A DNA stretch of 64,000 bases from GCA-2725625 sp964574215. Its GTDB lineage: Bacteria; Pseudomonadota; Alphaproteobacteria; Rhodospirillales; UBA2165. The stretch covers positions 1 through 64,000 of the forward strand of contig CAZNLR010000011.1 in NCBI GenBank assembly GCA_964574215.1, in the 5' to 3' direction. The notes under the pieces are model-generated. The model had not been told where the DNA came from and searched no databases. It saw nothing but the letters and a program-made list of their open reading frames with translations. The translations under genes were made by a program, and so were the position numbers. Of this stretch, positions 7,613 through 16,724 are shown one piece after another (the stretch's first letter is position 1; every line of letters starts with the position of its first letter).

Positions 7613-9526
7613 ATGAATTTAGCCGAACTAGTATCTTTAAAGACATGGTTCTCTGTGGGTGCCCGCCGCCGCCCGCAAGGAATCTATGAATGGATTTTTA
7701 CGCCTTTCGCCGTGGCAGTGGGCGCCTATGTCATTGTTGCCGCGACGATCGTCATTATCGCACCCTGGACATTGACCGTTTTGTTTTTTTCCGGCGTGGG
7801 CGCCTTAGCATTTCTGACTACCGGTGCATTTGAAGATTCAAAAATCGAAAAACCGTCGATTGTCGATATGGGTTTGGCTTTGGCGTGTATAGCGGTTGGT
7901 GTTTATTTTTCCATTCAGGCATCGACGATTTTAAATCGTATTGTTCTCTTAGATGAATTGACTCAACTAGACGTCATATTCGGTACTCTGGTTTTTATCA
8001 TTACGCTCGAGATCACGCGGCGAACCACCGGGCTCGGCTTGACGGCTCTGGTATTAATTTTCGCCGCCTATAATTTGTGGGGCCATAATTTAAGTGGTGT
8101 TCTCCAACACGGTAAAATCGATTATCTGCATTTTATCGAAATTACGGTCTTCACTACAGATGGCATATTTGGTTTGCCGCTACGCGTAGCAGCGACTTAT
8201 GCCTTCATGTTCGTGATGTTTGGCACGATCCTTCATGCTTGCGGTGGCGGCGACTTCTTCTTTAATTTTGCCGCCGCCATTAGTGGCAAACGGCCAGGCG
8301 GTCCTGCAAAAGTCGCGGTAATTTCATCCGGTATGTACGGCATGCTGTCGGGCAGTCCGACCTCCGACGTGGTGACAACCGGTTCAATCACCATTCCCAT
8401 TATGAAGCGTCTCGGCTACCGGGGGGCTCATGCGGGCGCCATTGAGGTGGCGGCATCGACGGGGGGCAGCCTGGTGCCGCCGGTACTAGGCACTGCTGCA
8501 TTTTTGATGGTCGATTTTGCCGGCGTCGAATATCGCCAGATTGCGATTGCCGCCTTTTTGCCGGCCATCCTTTATTATGTCTCCATTTATGCACAAGTTC
8601 ACTATTCTTCTCTGCGTTTAGGATTTGGACGCTTGGACGAAAGCCTCATTCCTTCCATGCGAGAGACCATGAAAGGCGGTGGCTTGTTCATCGTACCATT
8701 GGCTATTTTAACCGGGGCGCTCTTGATGGGTTTTACGCCGACCATGGTTGGGATCATGGGAACGGTGGCAGTATTTGCAGTGTCCTTATTTAAGGCGAGT
8801 TCTAGGATCGGGCCAATTGCTCTGGCAAAAGTCCTCAGTGAAACCTGCTATCGTATGGTGCCGGTTGCAGGGGCCTGTGCCGCAGCTGGTCTGATTATGG
8901 GCGGCATCACGATGACCGGTCTGGTTGGCAAAATCTCTCATTTGGTAAATTTGATTACCGACTCGCAGACGTTTTTAACCTTACTGGTGACTGCAGCTGT
9001 AACGGTTGTCTTGGGCCTCGGTATGCCCACACCTGCGGCCTACATCATTGCCGCTTCGCTTATGTCGCCGATCCTGACCGAGATTGGTGTGCCCGTCCTA
9101 ACCGCCAATATGTTTGTGCTCTATTATGCCGTCATGTCGGCCATCACTCCGCCGGTAGCGGTGGCGGCCTATGCGGCCTCCTCAATCGCCGAAGACAATC
9201 CGCTGTTAATTGCAGTGATGGCGGTTAAGTTTGCCCTGGCTGCCTTTATCGTGCCGTTTGCTTTTGTCTATGGCCCTGAACTATTGATGATTGGTCCGTG
9301 GCATGTGGTCGCCGTTTCACTCATTACGGCAATCATCGGCTTGATACTTATAGCGGCGGCACTTGAATCATATTTTCAGGGCCATCTGGCGCTTTGGGAG
9401 CGCCTCCTGCTCGGCCTCGCTGGCTTTGGCTTGGTGGTGCCGAATTTGTACACCAGTGCCGTGGCCGTGATCCTTTTTGCTCTTTATTTCGTGCCGCGTC
9501 ATATCCGAAAAAAATCCAAAGTTTGA
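7613..9526 (+). CDS. TRAP transporter fused permease (4TM + 12TM, TAXI type)
   Basis: This is a large polytopic membrane protein of about 637 residues that fuses the small (DctQ-like) and large (DctM-like) TRAP permease subunits, as is usual for TAXI systems. The DctM-like half carries GMYGMLSGSPTSDVVTTGS and MPTPAAYIIAASLMSP. It should use an ion gradient to import the substrate delivered by the upstream binding protein. I chose ATG 7613 (MNLAELVSLKTWF) because the in-frame GTG at 7571 lies in the hairpin; neither has a strong ribosome-binding site, so the start is uncertain. Confidence 0.88.
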   Translation: MNLAELVSLKTWFSVGARRRPQGIYEWIFTPFAVAVGAYVIVAATIVIIAPWTLTVLFFSGVGALAFLTTGAFEDSKIEKPSIVDMGLALACIAVGVYFSIQASTILNRIVLLDELTQLDVIFGTLVFIITLEITRRTTGLGLTALVLIFAAYNLWGHNLSGVLQHGKIDYLHFIEITVFTTDGIFGLPLRVAATYAFMFVMFGTILHACGGGDFFFNFAAAISGKRPGGPAKVAVISSGMYGMLSGSPTSDVVTTGSITIPIMKRLGYRGAHAGAIEVAASTGGSLVPPVLGTAAFLMVDFAGVEYRQIAIAAFLPAILYYVSIYAQVHYSSLRLGFGRLDESLIPSMRETMKGGGLFIVPLAILTGALLMGFTPTMVGIMGTVAVFAVSLFKASSRIGPIALAKVLSETCYRMVPVAGACAAAGLIMGGITMTGLVGKISHLVNLITDSQTFLTLLVTAAVTVVLGLGMPTPAAYIIAASLMSPILTEIGVPVLTANMFVLYYAVMSAITPPVAVAAYAASSIAEDNPLLIAVMAVKFALAAFIVPFAFVYGPELLMIGPWHVVAVSLITAIIGLILIAAALESYFQGHLALWERLLLGLAGFGLVVPNLYTSAVAVILFALYFVPRHIRKKSKV

Positions 9527-9542
9527 TTGGTAACCGTAAATC

Positions 9543-10508
9543 TTAGACGGCTGCGAATATGTCCTCCGCCGAAAATTGTTTCTTGGCTAGGCCCTGCTCG
9601 TAGGAATAACGACACATGGTGTCGATCACCGTGCGGTTGCTCTCGACCCCGTAGGTCCAATAGTCGTCGCCCATGATACTTTTGGTTTCCTTCATATGAT
9701 CCACTAGCCAGGGCAGCATGACGTAGAAATAGGCCACTTGGTTGAGCTCCTGAACGGCATGCTGGCGGGCTTGCTCGAACGCTTGGAACAGATTTCCGGC
9801 AAGGTCGGGATGTTTCTTCAGCAGCTCGTTTTTGATCCCCACCAAATGCATGATGGGAAAAATGCCCGTTTTCTTGAAATAGGCCTGTTCGGCTTTCTTG
9901 GTGTCGGCAAACAGGCGGGCGATGCCGGGATCGCCTTCGGTAAAAGCCTTGGGCGCGCGGGGCGCGATAATGGCGTCGATCTCGCCCCGCTGCATAAGAC
10001 CCCACAGGGTTTCTTCCATGCCCATAAATTTCAGACTAAATTGGGGCGGCAGTTCCGCCGGGACTTTTTCCTCTCGGCCTTTTTCATCGATATCGCAGGA
10101 CAGCCATTCGATATCTTCCGGGCGGACACCGTATTCGTCCGATAGGATGCCCCGCGCCCATACGTTGGCGGTCAACTGATACTCCGGTACGCCGATGGTT
10201 CGCCCCTGTAAATCTTCCGGCCTCTCGATACCGGCGCCCGTTCGAATGTAGATGGCCGAGTGCCGGAACGCCCTGGAGGCGAACACCGGAATGGCGGTAT
10301 AGGCATTTTCGTCCCGGGAGAGCTGCAGCAAATAGGTGCTGAAGGATAATTCGGAAATATCAAACTCGTGATTGACCATGCCTCGCAGAAAAGCCTCCTC
10401 CGGCGGCATGATATCCCAATCCAGATCGAATCCCTCAAGAGTGATTTTTGAAGCAATCAGCGGCCACGTCCTGTCATAGGCCCCGCATCCGACTGTCAGT
10501 TTAACCAT
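9543..10508 (-). CDS. 4,5-dihydroxyphthalate decarboxylase-like protein (periplasmic-binding fold)
   Basis: This 321-residue protein has no signal peptide but a type II solute-binding fold, as in 4,5-dihydroxyphthalate decarboxylase (Pht5) and NMT1-like proteins. Diagnostic stretches are FDISELSFSTYLLQ near 50-63, SAIYIRTGAGIERPEDLQGR near 85-104, and TGIFPIMHLVGIKNELL near 213-229. It is probably a cytoplasmic enzyme that decarboxylates a dihydroxyphthalate-like acid, although no other phthalate gene is visible here. It is transcribed divergently from its paralogue at 10585 across a 76-bp shared promoter region. Confidence 0.82.
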   Translation of the reverse strand: MVKLTVGCGAYDRTWPLIASKITLEGFDLDWDIMPPEEAFLRGMVNHEFDISELSFSTYLLQLSRDENAYTAIPVFASRAFRHSAIYIRTGAGIERPEDLQGRTIGVPEYQLTANVWARGILSDEYGVRPEDIEWLSCDIDEKGREEKVPAELPPQFSLKFMGMEETLWGLMQRGEIDAIIAPRAPKAFTEGDPGIARLFADTKKAEQAYFKKTGIFPIMHLVGIKNELLKKHPDLAGNLFQAFEQARQHAVQELNQVAYFYVMLPWLVDHMKETKSIMGDDYWTYGVESNRTVIDTMCRYSYEQGLAKKQFSAEDIFAAV

Positions 10509-10584
10509 GATAAAATACCGAGCCTTTTTTGTTGTGAATTTCCGATTGCGGTCATAAAGTTAGATTTCTAATTATTAAATGTAA

Positions 10585-11577
10585 ATGCGAAATTTGATGA
10601 ACCGAATGACCGAAATCCCGATCAAAATAGCCAGTGGAGATTACGACAGGATACAAGGTGTGAAAACCGGCGAGACGCCCATTGAAGGTTGCCGGGTGGA
10701 ATATCTCAACTTTGCGCCGCCGGAAACTTTTAGGCGGCTCTTTGATGATCAGGAATTCGATGTTTCAGAAATGTCGTTCAGCACTTATTTGATGGCGCGG
10801 ATGCGGGGCGATTGGCCCTATACTGCGGTGCCGGTTTTTCTCTCCCGCGTGTTTCCCCATTGCTCTATCTACATCCGCACCGACCGGGGCATTGATAAGC
10901 CCGAGGATTTGGCAGGACGGATTATCGGCATTCCCAACTTTCATTTCACCCGCGGCCTCTGTGTGCGGGGCATGTTATCCGACGAATACGGGTTGGACTT
11001 GAAATCTATCCAGTGGCGCACCGGTGGGATTGATACGCCGGGTGGGCTGACCTATCGGCAGATGCCGGCACCGGACGGTTACGATGTTCAATCCGTTGAC
11101 CAGGATAGTTGCCTGGGAAACATGTTGGTCAACGGGGAGATCGACGCCATCATCACCTACCGCGACCCTCAGGTTTATACCGACCAGGCGCCAGAAATCG
11201 GCCGCTTGTTTCCCAACTTCAAAGATGCGGAGCAGGATTATTTTAAGAAAACGGGTATTTTTCCCATTATGCATGTGGTGGGAATTCGAGATAGTCTGAT
11301 CGATGCCCATCCTTGGCTCGCCGCCAACGTGGTTGCGGCTTTTGAGAAATCGAAAGCGCTATGTCTGCCGCGCCTAATCGATTTGGATGCCTTGAATTTT
11401 ACGCTGCCCTGGCTGGTCGCCGAGGCGGAAGAAACGGTTGCCCTCATGGGTGAGGATTTCTGGCCCTACGGATTGGCGAAAAACGAAAATACCTTAAAGA
11501 CGCAAATCCGCTGGTCCCATGAGCAAGGGATTATCGATCGCCTTCCCGGCCTGGAGGAATTGTTCATTGATCCTTGA
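10585..11577 (+). CDS. 4,5-dihydroxyphthalate decarboxylase-like protein, paralogue
   Basis: This 330-residue protein is homologous to the divergent neighbour: FDVSEMSFSTYLMARM, CSIYIRTDRGIDKPEDLAGR and TGIFPIMHVVGIRDSL match block for block. It likewise lacks a signal peptide. It should be a cytoplasmic decarboxylase or binding protein of the Pht5 group. The first ATG (10585) has no clear ribosome-binding site; a later ATG at 10606 (MTEIPIKIASGDYD) fits the start of the paralogue better. The pair probably arose by duplication and inversion and may act on different substrates. Confidence 0.82.
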   Translation: MRNLMNRMTEIPIKIASGDYDRIQGVKTGETPIEGCRVEYLNFAPPETFRRLFDDQEFDVSEMSFSTYLMARMRGDWPYTAVPVFLSRVFPHCSIYIRTDRGIDKPEDLAGRIIGIPNFHFTRGLCVRGMLSDEYGLDLKSIQWRTGGIDTPGGLTYRQMPAPDGYDVQSVDQDSCLGNMLVNGEIDAIITYRDPQVYTDQAPEIGRLFPNFKDAEQDYFKKTGIFPIMHVVGIRDSLIDAHPWLAANVVAAFEKSKALCLPRLIDLDALNFTLPWLVAEAEETVALMGEDFWPYGLAKNENTLKTQIRWSHEQGIIDRLPGLEELFIDP

Positions 11578-11613
11578 GATGGAATTGACCTGCCGGACGG
11601 TTTGTTTATAATG

Positions 11614-11631
11614 CTTTTCATATTTGAAAAG
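11614..11631. promoter_or_regulatory. Inverted repeat just upstream of the sigma-54 activator
   Basis: CTTTTCA-TATT-TGAAAAG is a perfect 7-bp inverted repeat ending nine bases before the ATG at 11640, and GTTTATAAT precedes it. It may be an autoregulatory operator or a small leader hairpin over the ribosome-binding region. No direct evidence separates these. Confidence 0.35.
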
Positions 11632-11639
11632 GTTTATCG

Positions 11640-13253
11640 ATGGAAAAATCATCTATCAATCTTGAAATGATTTATCAGGCTCTACCGTTCGTCGCGCGAA
11701 CCACGGGTGGTGTCGCCAAGGTGACGGATCAATCGGGTCTTTGCCTGTATGCGGTCGGCCCAGACGGCGACCGGCGGGAAAATATTGAAGGCACCGTTAG
11801 CGAACTCTGCCGGTCGGCGGCCAAAGAGCAAAAGCCCCAGGGGCGCGGTGAAGGGCAGATTAGGCGGGAAACGTTCGCAGTTCCCTTGGGCGACTATGTG
11901 TTAGCGGCATCCAATGAACAAAGGGCCGACCGGCAAAGTCAACTGCTGGATACTTTGACGGAAACTCTGCCGCTCATTGCCGCCGTCGCTGAAGGTGAAG
12001 CTATCCTTTTCGATCAGGCCGGCCGGCGGATACTGACCGCCGATCCGAAAAAACCGTCTCCGGAAAAAGGTGACGAGAGCATTTCCGATAAATGTCAGGA
12101 AGTAATGCAGTCGGGCCGCCCTAACATCGGCAAGTCGCGGACCGATCCCGAAGCGACAGCGGTTCGTATCCCTATCTGCTCCGCCTTTGGTTTCGGTTTC
12201 AATAATGTGGACTCCGTCCGAAAAAGGCGCAAGCTGCTGGATCAGGTCCGGCGAAACCGGTCGGCAAAATATACCTGGGACGATATCGTTTCCAAGGGAC
12301 CCCGCCTTAAAGAAGCCCTGTCTCAAGCGGAGCGGGCTGCGGACAATTCGAGCTCGGTTGTCATCTTGGGTGAGAGCGGCACGGGCAAGGAGCTATTCGC
12401 CCAGGCCATTCACAATGCTTCCCGCCGGGCTGACCAACCCTTCATCGCCATCAATTGTGCCGCCTTGCCGGAAAATTTGGTTGAAAGCACATTTTTCGGC
12501 TATGCCGACGGCGCCTTTACGGGGGCTCGTAAAAACGGTCAGGCGGGGTTGTTTGAAGAAGCCGACGGCGGCACATTGCTGCTGGACGAAATCAGTGAAA
12601 TGCCCCTGGAATTGCAGGCCAAATTGTTACGCGTCCTGCAGGAAGGGGAAATATCCCGTATTGGGTCCAGCAAATCCATCGCCGTGGATGTGAGAATCAT
12701 CTGTACCTGCAACCGTGATCTGGCGGCTTGTGTGGAGGAGGGAGATTTTCGGGCCGATTTGTTTTACCGGTTGAATGTTATCGATATTACCCTGCCGCCA
12801 CTGCGCGACGGCAAGGGAGATATCCCGTCACTGGTCAGTAACTTCCTTCTCAACATTGCCGTTCGAGAAGACATTTCATCGCAGGAAGTGACCGAAGATA
12901 CTATGGATTTATTGCTGACCTACGATTGGCCGGGCAATGTGCGTGAATTAAACAACGTGCTGGAGCGGGCCGTCAGCCTGGCCGATCAGGACAAAATCAA
13001 ACCTATCCATCTGCCGCCCGGGGTTCGAGGTAACGCCTTTACCTCGAACAGAGCCGAAGCAAATATGTCATCTCCTGACGCCGTATCGGCAAACAATCTT
13101 AAATCCAGTCTGGCAGACGCCGAGTTCGAGTTAATCCATCAAACGTTGGCGCGGCACAATGGCAACCGGACCCGGACGGCGAAAGAACTGGGTATCAGCG
13201 TAACCACTTTGTGGCGGCGTCTTCAGCGCTCGGAAAAAATCTCTTCCGTGTAA
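11640..13253 (+). CDS. Sigma-54-dependent transcriptional activator (AAA+, Fis-type HTH)
   Basis: This 537-residue protein has a sensory N-terminal region (about 1-210, no receiver domain), a central AAA+ domain with Walker A GESGTGKE (244-251), the sigma-54-contacting GAFTGA loop (291-296), Walker B GGTLLLDEI and the FYRLNVIDITLPPLRDGKGD block, then a C-terminal Fis-like helix-turn-helix with TAKELGISVTTLWRRL. It should open sigma-54 promoters in response to a small ligand. A matching -24/-12 element lies before ubiX-ubiD at 2585, and the aldolase-gentisate genes follow it directly, so control of aromatic catabolism is likely. Confidence 0.93.
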   Translation: MEKSSINLEMIYQALPFVARTTGGVAKVTDQSGLCLYAVGPDGDRRENIEGTVSELCRSAAKEQKPQGRGEGQIRRETFAVPLGDYVLAASNEQRADRQSQLLDTLTETLPLIAAVAEGEAILFDQAGRRILTADPKKPSPEKGDESISDKCQEVMQSGRPNIGKSRTDPEATAVRIPICSAFGFGFNNVDSVRKRRKLLDQVRRNRSAKYTWDDIVSKGPRLKEALSQAERAADNSSSVVILGESGTGKELFAQAIHNASRRADQPFIAINCAALPENLVESTFFGYADGAFTGARKNGQAGLFEEADGGTLLLDEISEMPLELQAKLLRVLQEGEISRIGSSKSIAVDVRIICTCNRDLAACVEEGDFRADLFYRLNVIDITLPPLRDGKGDIPSLVSNFLLNIAVREDISSQEVTEDTMDLLLTYDWPGNVRELNNVLERAVSLADQDKIKPIHLPPGVRGNAFTSNRAEANMSSPDAVSANNLKSSLADAEFELIHQTLARHNGNRTRTAKELGISVTTLWRRLQRSEKISSV

Positions 13254-13291
13254 AAAGAAACAGTGGAAAAAATTTCTAAACAGGGGGAAGC

Positions 13292-14005
13292 ATGTCAAAT
13301 TTGAAGCAGGTGATTGATGAACTAGTGACCGCCAATCATGTATTGGCTAACGAAAATGTGGTTGATGCGTTCGGCCATGTCAGCATCCGCAATCCGGAAA
13401 ACCCCAATCATTATTTTATTTCCCGGTCCCGCAGCCCCCATTTGGTGACGCCGGATGACATTATGGAATTCGATTTGGAAGGTAATTCGGTGGACGGATC
13501 CGAATTACGGCCCTATGCGGAGCGCCACATTCACGGCGCCATCATGGAATCCCGTCCGGAAATCAACTCGGTGGTGCACAATCATTCCTATTCGGTCATC
13601 CCGTTCGGCCTGACTGGGGTCAAGCTCCGGCCGGCCATCCATGTCGGGTCAGGTATCGGTGAGGATATCGGCGTTTGGGATATACATGACAATTTCGGCG
13701 ATACGGATTTGCTGGTCAAAAATATGGATCATGGGCGCGACCTGGCAAAATTTTTGGGGCAATCCACCGTCGTTTTGATGCGTGGCCACGGCTGCACCGT
13801 GGCCGGCCGCAGGCTGAAAGACGCCGTTCTGACCGCTATCTATCTTCAGGTGTCGGCATCGATCCAGTTACAGGCCATGCAATTGGGCGACATCAAGTTT
13901 TTGTCCTCCGGCGAGGTGGAAAAATGTCAGGACATGTTTTTCAGCGACTTGTCCCAGGACCGTGCGTGGGAACATTATGTCAGGCGGGCGGAAGCCGACC
14001 GTTGA
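13292..14005 (+). CDS. Class II aldolase/adducin family protein
   Basis: This 237-residue cytoplasmic protein has the zinc-dependent class II aldolase fold: YAERHIHGAIMESRPEI, VVHNHSYSVIPFG (two metal-binding His) and RGHGCTVAGRRLKDAV (third His). Family members catalyse retro-aldol cleavage or decarboxylation of hydroxy acids. It starts after a GGGGGAAG site, downstream of the sigma-54 activator and upstream of gentisate dioxygenase, so it could decarboxylate or cleave a ring-derived acid in the same pathway (inference). It is shorter than adducin and close to fuculose-phosphate aldolase in size. Confidence 0.88.
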   Translation: MSNLKQVIDELVTANHVLANENVVDAFGHVSIRNPENPNHYFISRSRSPHLVTPDDIMEFDLEGNSVDGSELRPYAERHIHGAIMESRPEINSVVHNHSYSVIPFGLTGVKLRPAIHVGSGIGEDIGVWDIHDNFGDTDLLVKNMDHGRDLAKFLGQSTVVLMRGHGCTVAGRRLKDAVLTAIYLQVSASIQLQAMQLGDIKFLSSGEVEKCQDMFFSDLSQDRAWEHYVRRAEADR

Positions 14006-14083
14006 ATGGTTGGCGGCTACCGTGTGAGCGGTATAGAATAAAAGCGATCTGTGGGGGAAAAATAGTGAATAAGGGAACATACC

Positions 14084-15091
14084 ATGCAGACCAAGGAATT
14101 TACCGAAAAGGTGCAACCCCACGGCGTGTTGCCATTGTGGGAGTTTTTTAACGACATCGTTTTCGTTGAGCCGAAACCGGCGGTTTCACCAAAACTCTGG
14201 CGCTATCAGGAAATCAGGCCCTTCATAATTGAAGCCGGCGATGTCATTTCCACGGAAGACGCCGAACGGCGGGTCTTGATTTTGGAGAACACGCCCGATC
14301 ATGGAATCACCCATACTCTCTATGCCGGTATTCAAACGGTGTTTCCGGGAGAAGTCGCCCGTTGCCACCGTCACACCCAGGCGGCCATCCGATTTATTAT
14401 AGAAGGCGGCGACGCTTATACGGCGGTGGACGGTGAAAAGCTTTACATGGAGAGAGGCGATCTGATTATGACGCCTAGTTGGACGTGGCATGATCACAAT
14501 AATCTTTCCGACAAACCCATCATCTGGCTCGATTGTCTCGATCTTCCCATGGCGAATTACCTGGGCGCCACGTTTGCGGAATTTTATCCCGAGCCCAATC
14601 AGCCGATCGACGTGGAAGACGACACATCCAATCCCTATAGCGCCGGCATGCGGCCGTTATCCGATGACGCCGAGTCGCCCCATTCGCCCATTTACAAATA
14701 TCCCTATGGCCAGAGTCGCGAAGCCTTGGAGCGCATGCGCGGTCAGGGCGACCCCGATCCTTGGGACGGCTACAAGTTGATGTACAGCCATCCTCAAAAC
14801 GGCGGGCATGTCATGAAGACCATGGCGACATTCCTCCAGCTGTTGCCGGCCGGATTCGAGAGCAAGCCCCTACAGGCAAGCGATTCACGGGTTTATTTTG
14901 TCGTCGAAGGTGAAGGCAAAACGGTCATCGGTGACAAAACCTTCGAGTGGACGGAAAGCGACGTGTTCGTCGTGCCCAATTGGATGCCGCATCGTCATGC
15001 AGCCGGACCGGAATCGGTTTTATACAGCTTTACTGACGAGGCAGCGCTGAAAAATTTGAATCTTTGGCGGGAAAGCCGGCTCGGACAATAA
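14084..15091 (+). CDS. Gentisate 1,2-dioxygenase (bicupin)
   Basis: This 335-residue bicupin protein carries the Fe(II)-binding signature CHRHTQAAIRFIIEGG in the first cupin (residues about 91-106) and TPSWTWHDHNN further on, as in gentisate 1,2-dioxygenase, which opens gentisate to maleylpyruvate. A second cupin near the C-terminus has VVEGEGKTVIGDKTFEW and PNWMPHRHA. It lies 29 bases before an FAA-family hydrolase, the classical next-but-one step. No maleylpyruvate isomerase gene is visible in the window. It could alternatively act on salicylate or a related hydroxybenzoate. Confidence 0.88.
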   Translation: MQTKEFTEKVQPHGVLPLWEFFNDIVFVEPKPAVSPKLWRYQEIRPFIIEAGDVISTEDAERRVLILENTPDHGITHTLYAGIQTVFPGEVARCHRHTQAAIRFIIEGGDAYTAVDGEKLYMERGDLIMTPSWTWHDHNNLSDKPIIWLDCLDLPMANYLGATFAEFYPEPNQPIDVEDDTSNPYSAGMRPLSDDAESPHSPIYKYPYGQSREALERMRGQGDPDPWDGYKLMYSHPQNGGHVMKTMATFLQLLPAGFESKPLQASDSRVYFVVEGEGKTVIGDKTFEWTESDVFVVPNWMPHRHAAGPESVLYSFTDEAALKNLNLWRESRLGQ

Positions 15092-15120
15092 GTTAGGACA
15101 ATATGGTGGGACAATAAGAA

Positions 15121-15978
15121 ATGAAAATATGCCGCTACGACGACGACAGGTTGGGACTAGTCACCGGCGATGATATTCGCGATGTATCCGGCGCTTTGAC
15201 GGTGCTGCCGGCGGTACATTGGCCCGTGCCGTTGGGCGATTTGCTGATCCAAAACCTTGATGCGGTCATGGCGGAAGCGGAAAAGCTGGCGGCGGACGCG
15301 CCGATGAAAGCGATTACGGACGTTCATCTGAAAAGCCCCGTCGCCAATCCCAGCAAGGTCATCGGTGCACCCATCAATTATCAAAAACATATCGATGAAT
15401 CGAAAATCGACGACGGCATCGTTTCCCAGCGCAAAATCAGCCACATTTCCGATTGGGGACTGTTCATCAAAGCCAACACCTGTCTGGTCGGCGCCGGTGA
15501 CGGGGTTGCCCTGCGGTTTGTCGAAGCCCGCAACGACCATGAAGTAGAACTGGCCGTTATTATCGGCAAAGAGTGTAACGGAGTATCGGAAGCGGAGGCT
15601 CTCAGCCATGTGGCCGGTTACGCCATCGGTCTCGACATGACGACAAGGGGCAAAGAGCTCCAGAGCTTTCGGAAATCAACGGACAGTTATGGAGTCCTCG
15701 GACCCTGGCTGGTAACGGCTGATAAAATTGACGATCCGGGCAATCTGGATCTTCAGATTTCAGTCAACGGGGAAATACGCCAAAAATCAAATACGCGGGA
15801 ACTGGTTTACGATGTGGCCAAGCTGATCGAATATGCGTCGGAACGATATACGCTGCTGCCGGGAGATATCATCATGACGGGTACGCCGGACGGCGTCGGA
15901 CCGGTGGAACCCGGGGACGTTATGACGGCGGAAATCGAAAAAATCGGCCGCATGGAAGTTGCCGTCAGGTCCGCGTAA
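15121..15978 (+). CDS. Fumarylacetoacetate hydrolase family protein (acylpyruvate hydrolase)
   Basis: This 285-residue enzyme has the metal-binding core of the FAH fold: RNDHEVELAVIIGKE (Glu-x-Glu ligands), AGYAIGLDMTTRGKE (Asp ligand) and PGDIIMTGTPDGVGPVEPGD. It should hydrolyse maleyl- or fumarylpyruvate produced by the upstream gentisate dioxygenase to pyruvate and a C4 dicarboxylate. Since no isomerase gene is nearby, it may act directly on maleylpyruvate. It is the last gene of the operon; the stop at 15978 is followed by a 74-base gap. Confidence 0.9.
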   Translation: MKICRYDDDRLGLVTGDDIRDVSGALTVLPAVHWPVPLGDLLIQNLDAVMAEAEKLAADAPMKAITDVHLKSPVANPSKVIGAPINYQKHIDESKIDDGIVSQRKISHISDWGLFIKANTCLVGAGDGVALRFVEARNDHEVELAVIIGKECNGVSEAEALSHVAGYAIGLDMTTRGKELQSFRKSTDSYGVLGPWLVTADKIDDPGNLDLQISVNGEIRQKSNTRELVYDVAKLIEYASERYTLLPGDIIMTGTPDGVGPVEPGDVMTAEIEKIGRMEVAVRSA

Positions 15979-16052
15979 TATTCCAACCGGCCTCCTTCCC
16001 GATGATTGACAGGGGTCAATCAAATTTTCCTTGAAATCTGTTAAGGTCCGGT

Positions 16053-16724
16053 ATGGTTGCGATAAAGAATGTTGGAATTCTTAACTTGCGCCTTTCCCCT
16101 TTGATGATCGGTGTATGGCTCGTTGTCGCACCGCTGACTAATCCTGTCGCCGCCGCCGAAATCGACTACATCCTGAGCATCTGTTCCGGCTGTCACGGCC
16201 TGGCTGGCATATCTCAAAAGAAATTGACGCCGAACCTTGCGGGTCAGCGGGCCAAGTATATTCAAAAACAGTTACAGGATTTTCGAGTTTCCGCACGAAG
16301 GGGCAATTCCAAGGGTGAACAACTAACCGATATCGGTGGCAGGCGTAGGCATCCGATCATGTCCACCATGGCGGCCAGGCTATCCGATGAGCAAATCGAA
16401 GCGCTTTCCACCTATTATGACGATCTGCCCTGCCGCATCCCGGACAAACTGGAGAACGCCCCGTCCACGCCGAAAGTCTCAACCTGTCTGGCCTGCCATG
16501 GCGAAAACGGGATTCCCCATAAACCCTGGGTTCCGCGCATATCGAGCCAGAATAAAATTTATCTGATTAATCAAATATATATTTTGCAGATCGCGGCCGC
16601 GGGGCGGCAATCGGTGGTTCCTTCGCCCCGGTCCCATCCCATCATGGAAGAAAAGGTGAAAGGTCTTTCACCGAAAGACGTGGAAGCCATTGCCACCTAT
16701 TTCTCCGCCCGCAGCTGCCGCTGA
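16053..16724 (+). CDS. Exported di-haem cytochrome c (c4-like)
   Basis: This 223-residue protein has a signal peptide (about 1-35, ending VAAA) and two haem-binding CxxCH motifs, CSGCH at 44-48 and CLACH at 145-149, in two similar halves, as in cytochrome c4. LTPNLAGQRAKYIQKQLQDF and the matching second-half stretch around HPIMEEKVKGLS support the duplication. It should carry electrons in the periplasm. Its 3' end overlaps the convergent DMT transporter gene by 28 bases. It stands alone, not in a respiratory operon. Confidence 0.88.
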   Translation: MVAIKNVGILNLRLSPLMIGVWLVVAPLTNPVAAAEIDYILSICSGCHGLAGISQKKLTPNLAGQRAKYIQKQLQDFRVSARRGNSKGEQLTDIGGRRRHPIMSTMAARLSDEQIEALSTYYDDLPCRIPDKLENAPSTPKVSTCLACHGENGIPHKPWVPRISSQNKIYLINQIYILQIAAAGRQSVVPSPRSHPIMEEKVKGLSPKDVEAIATYFSARSCR

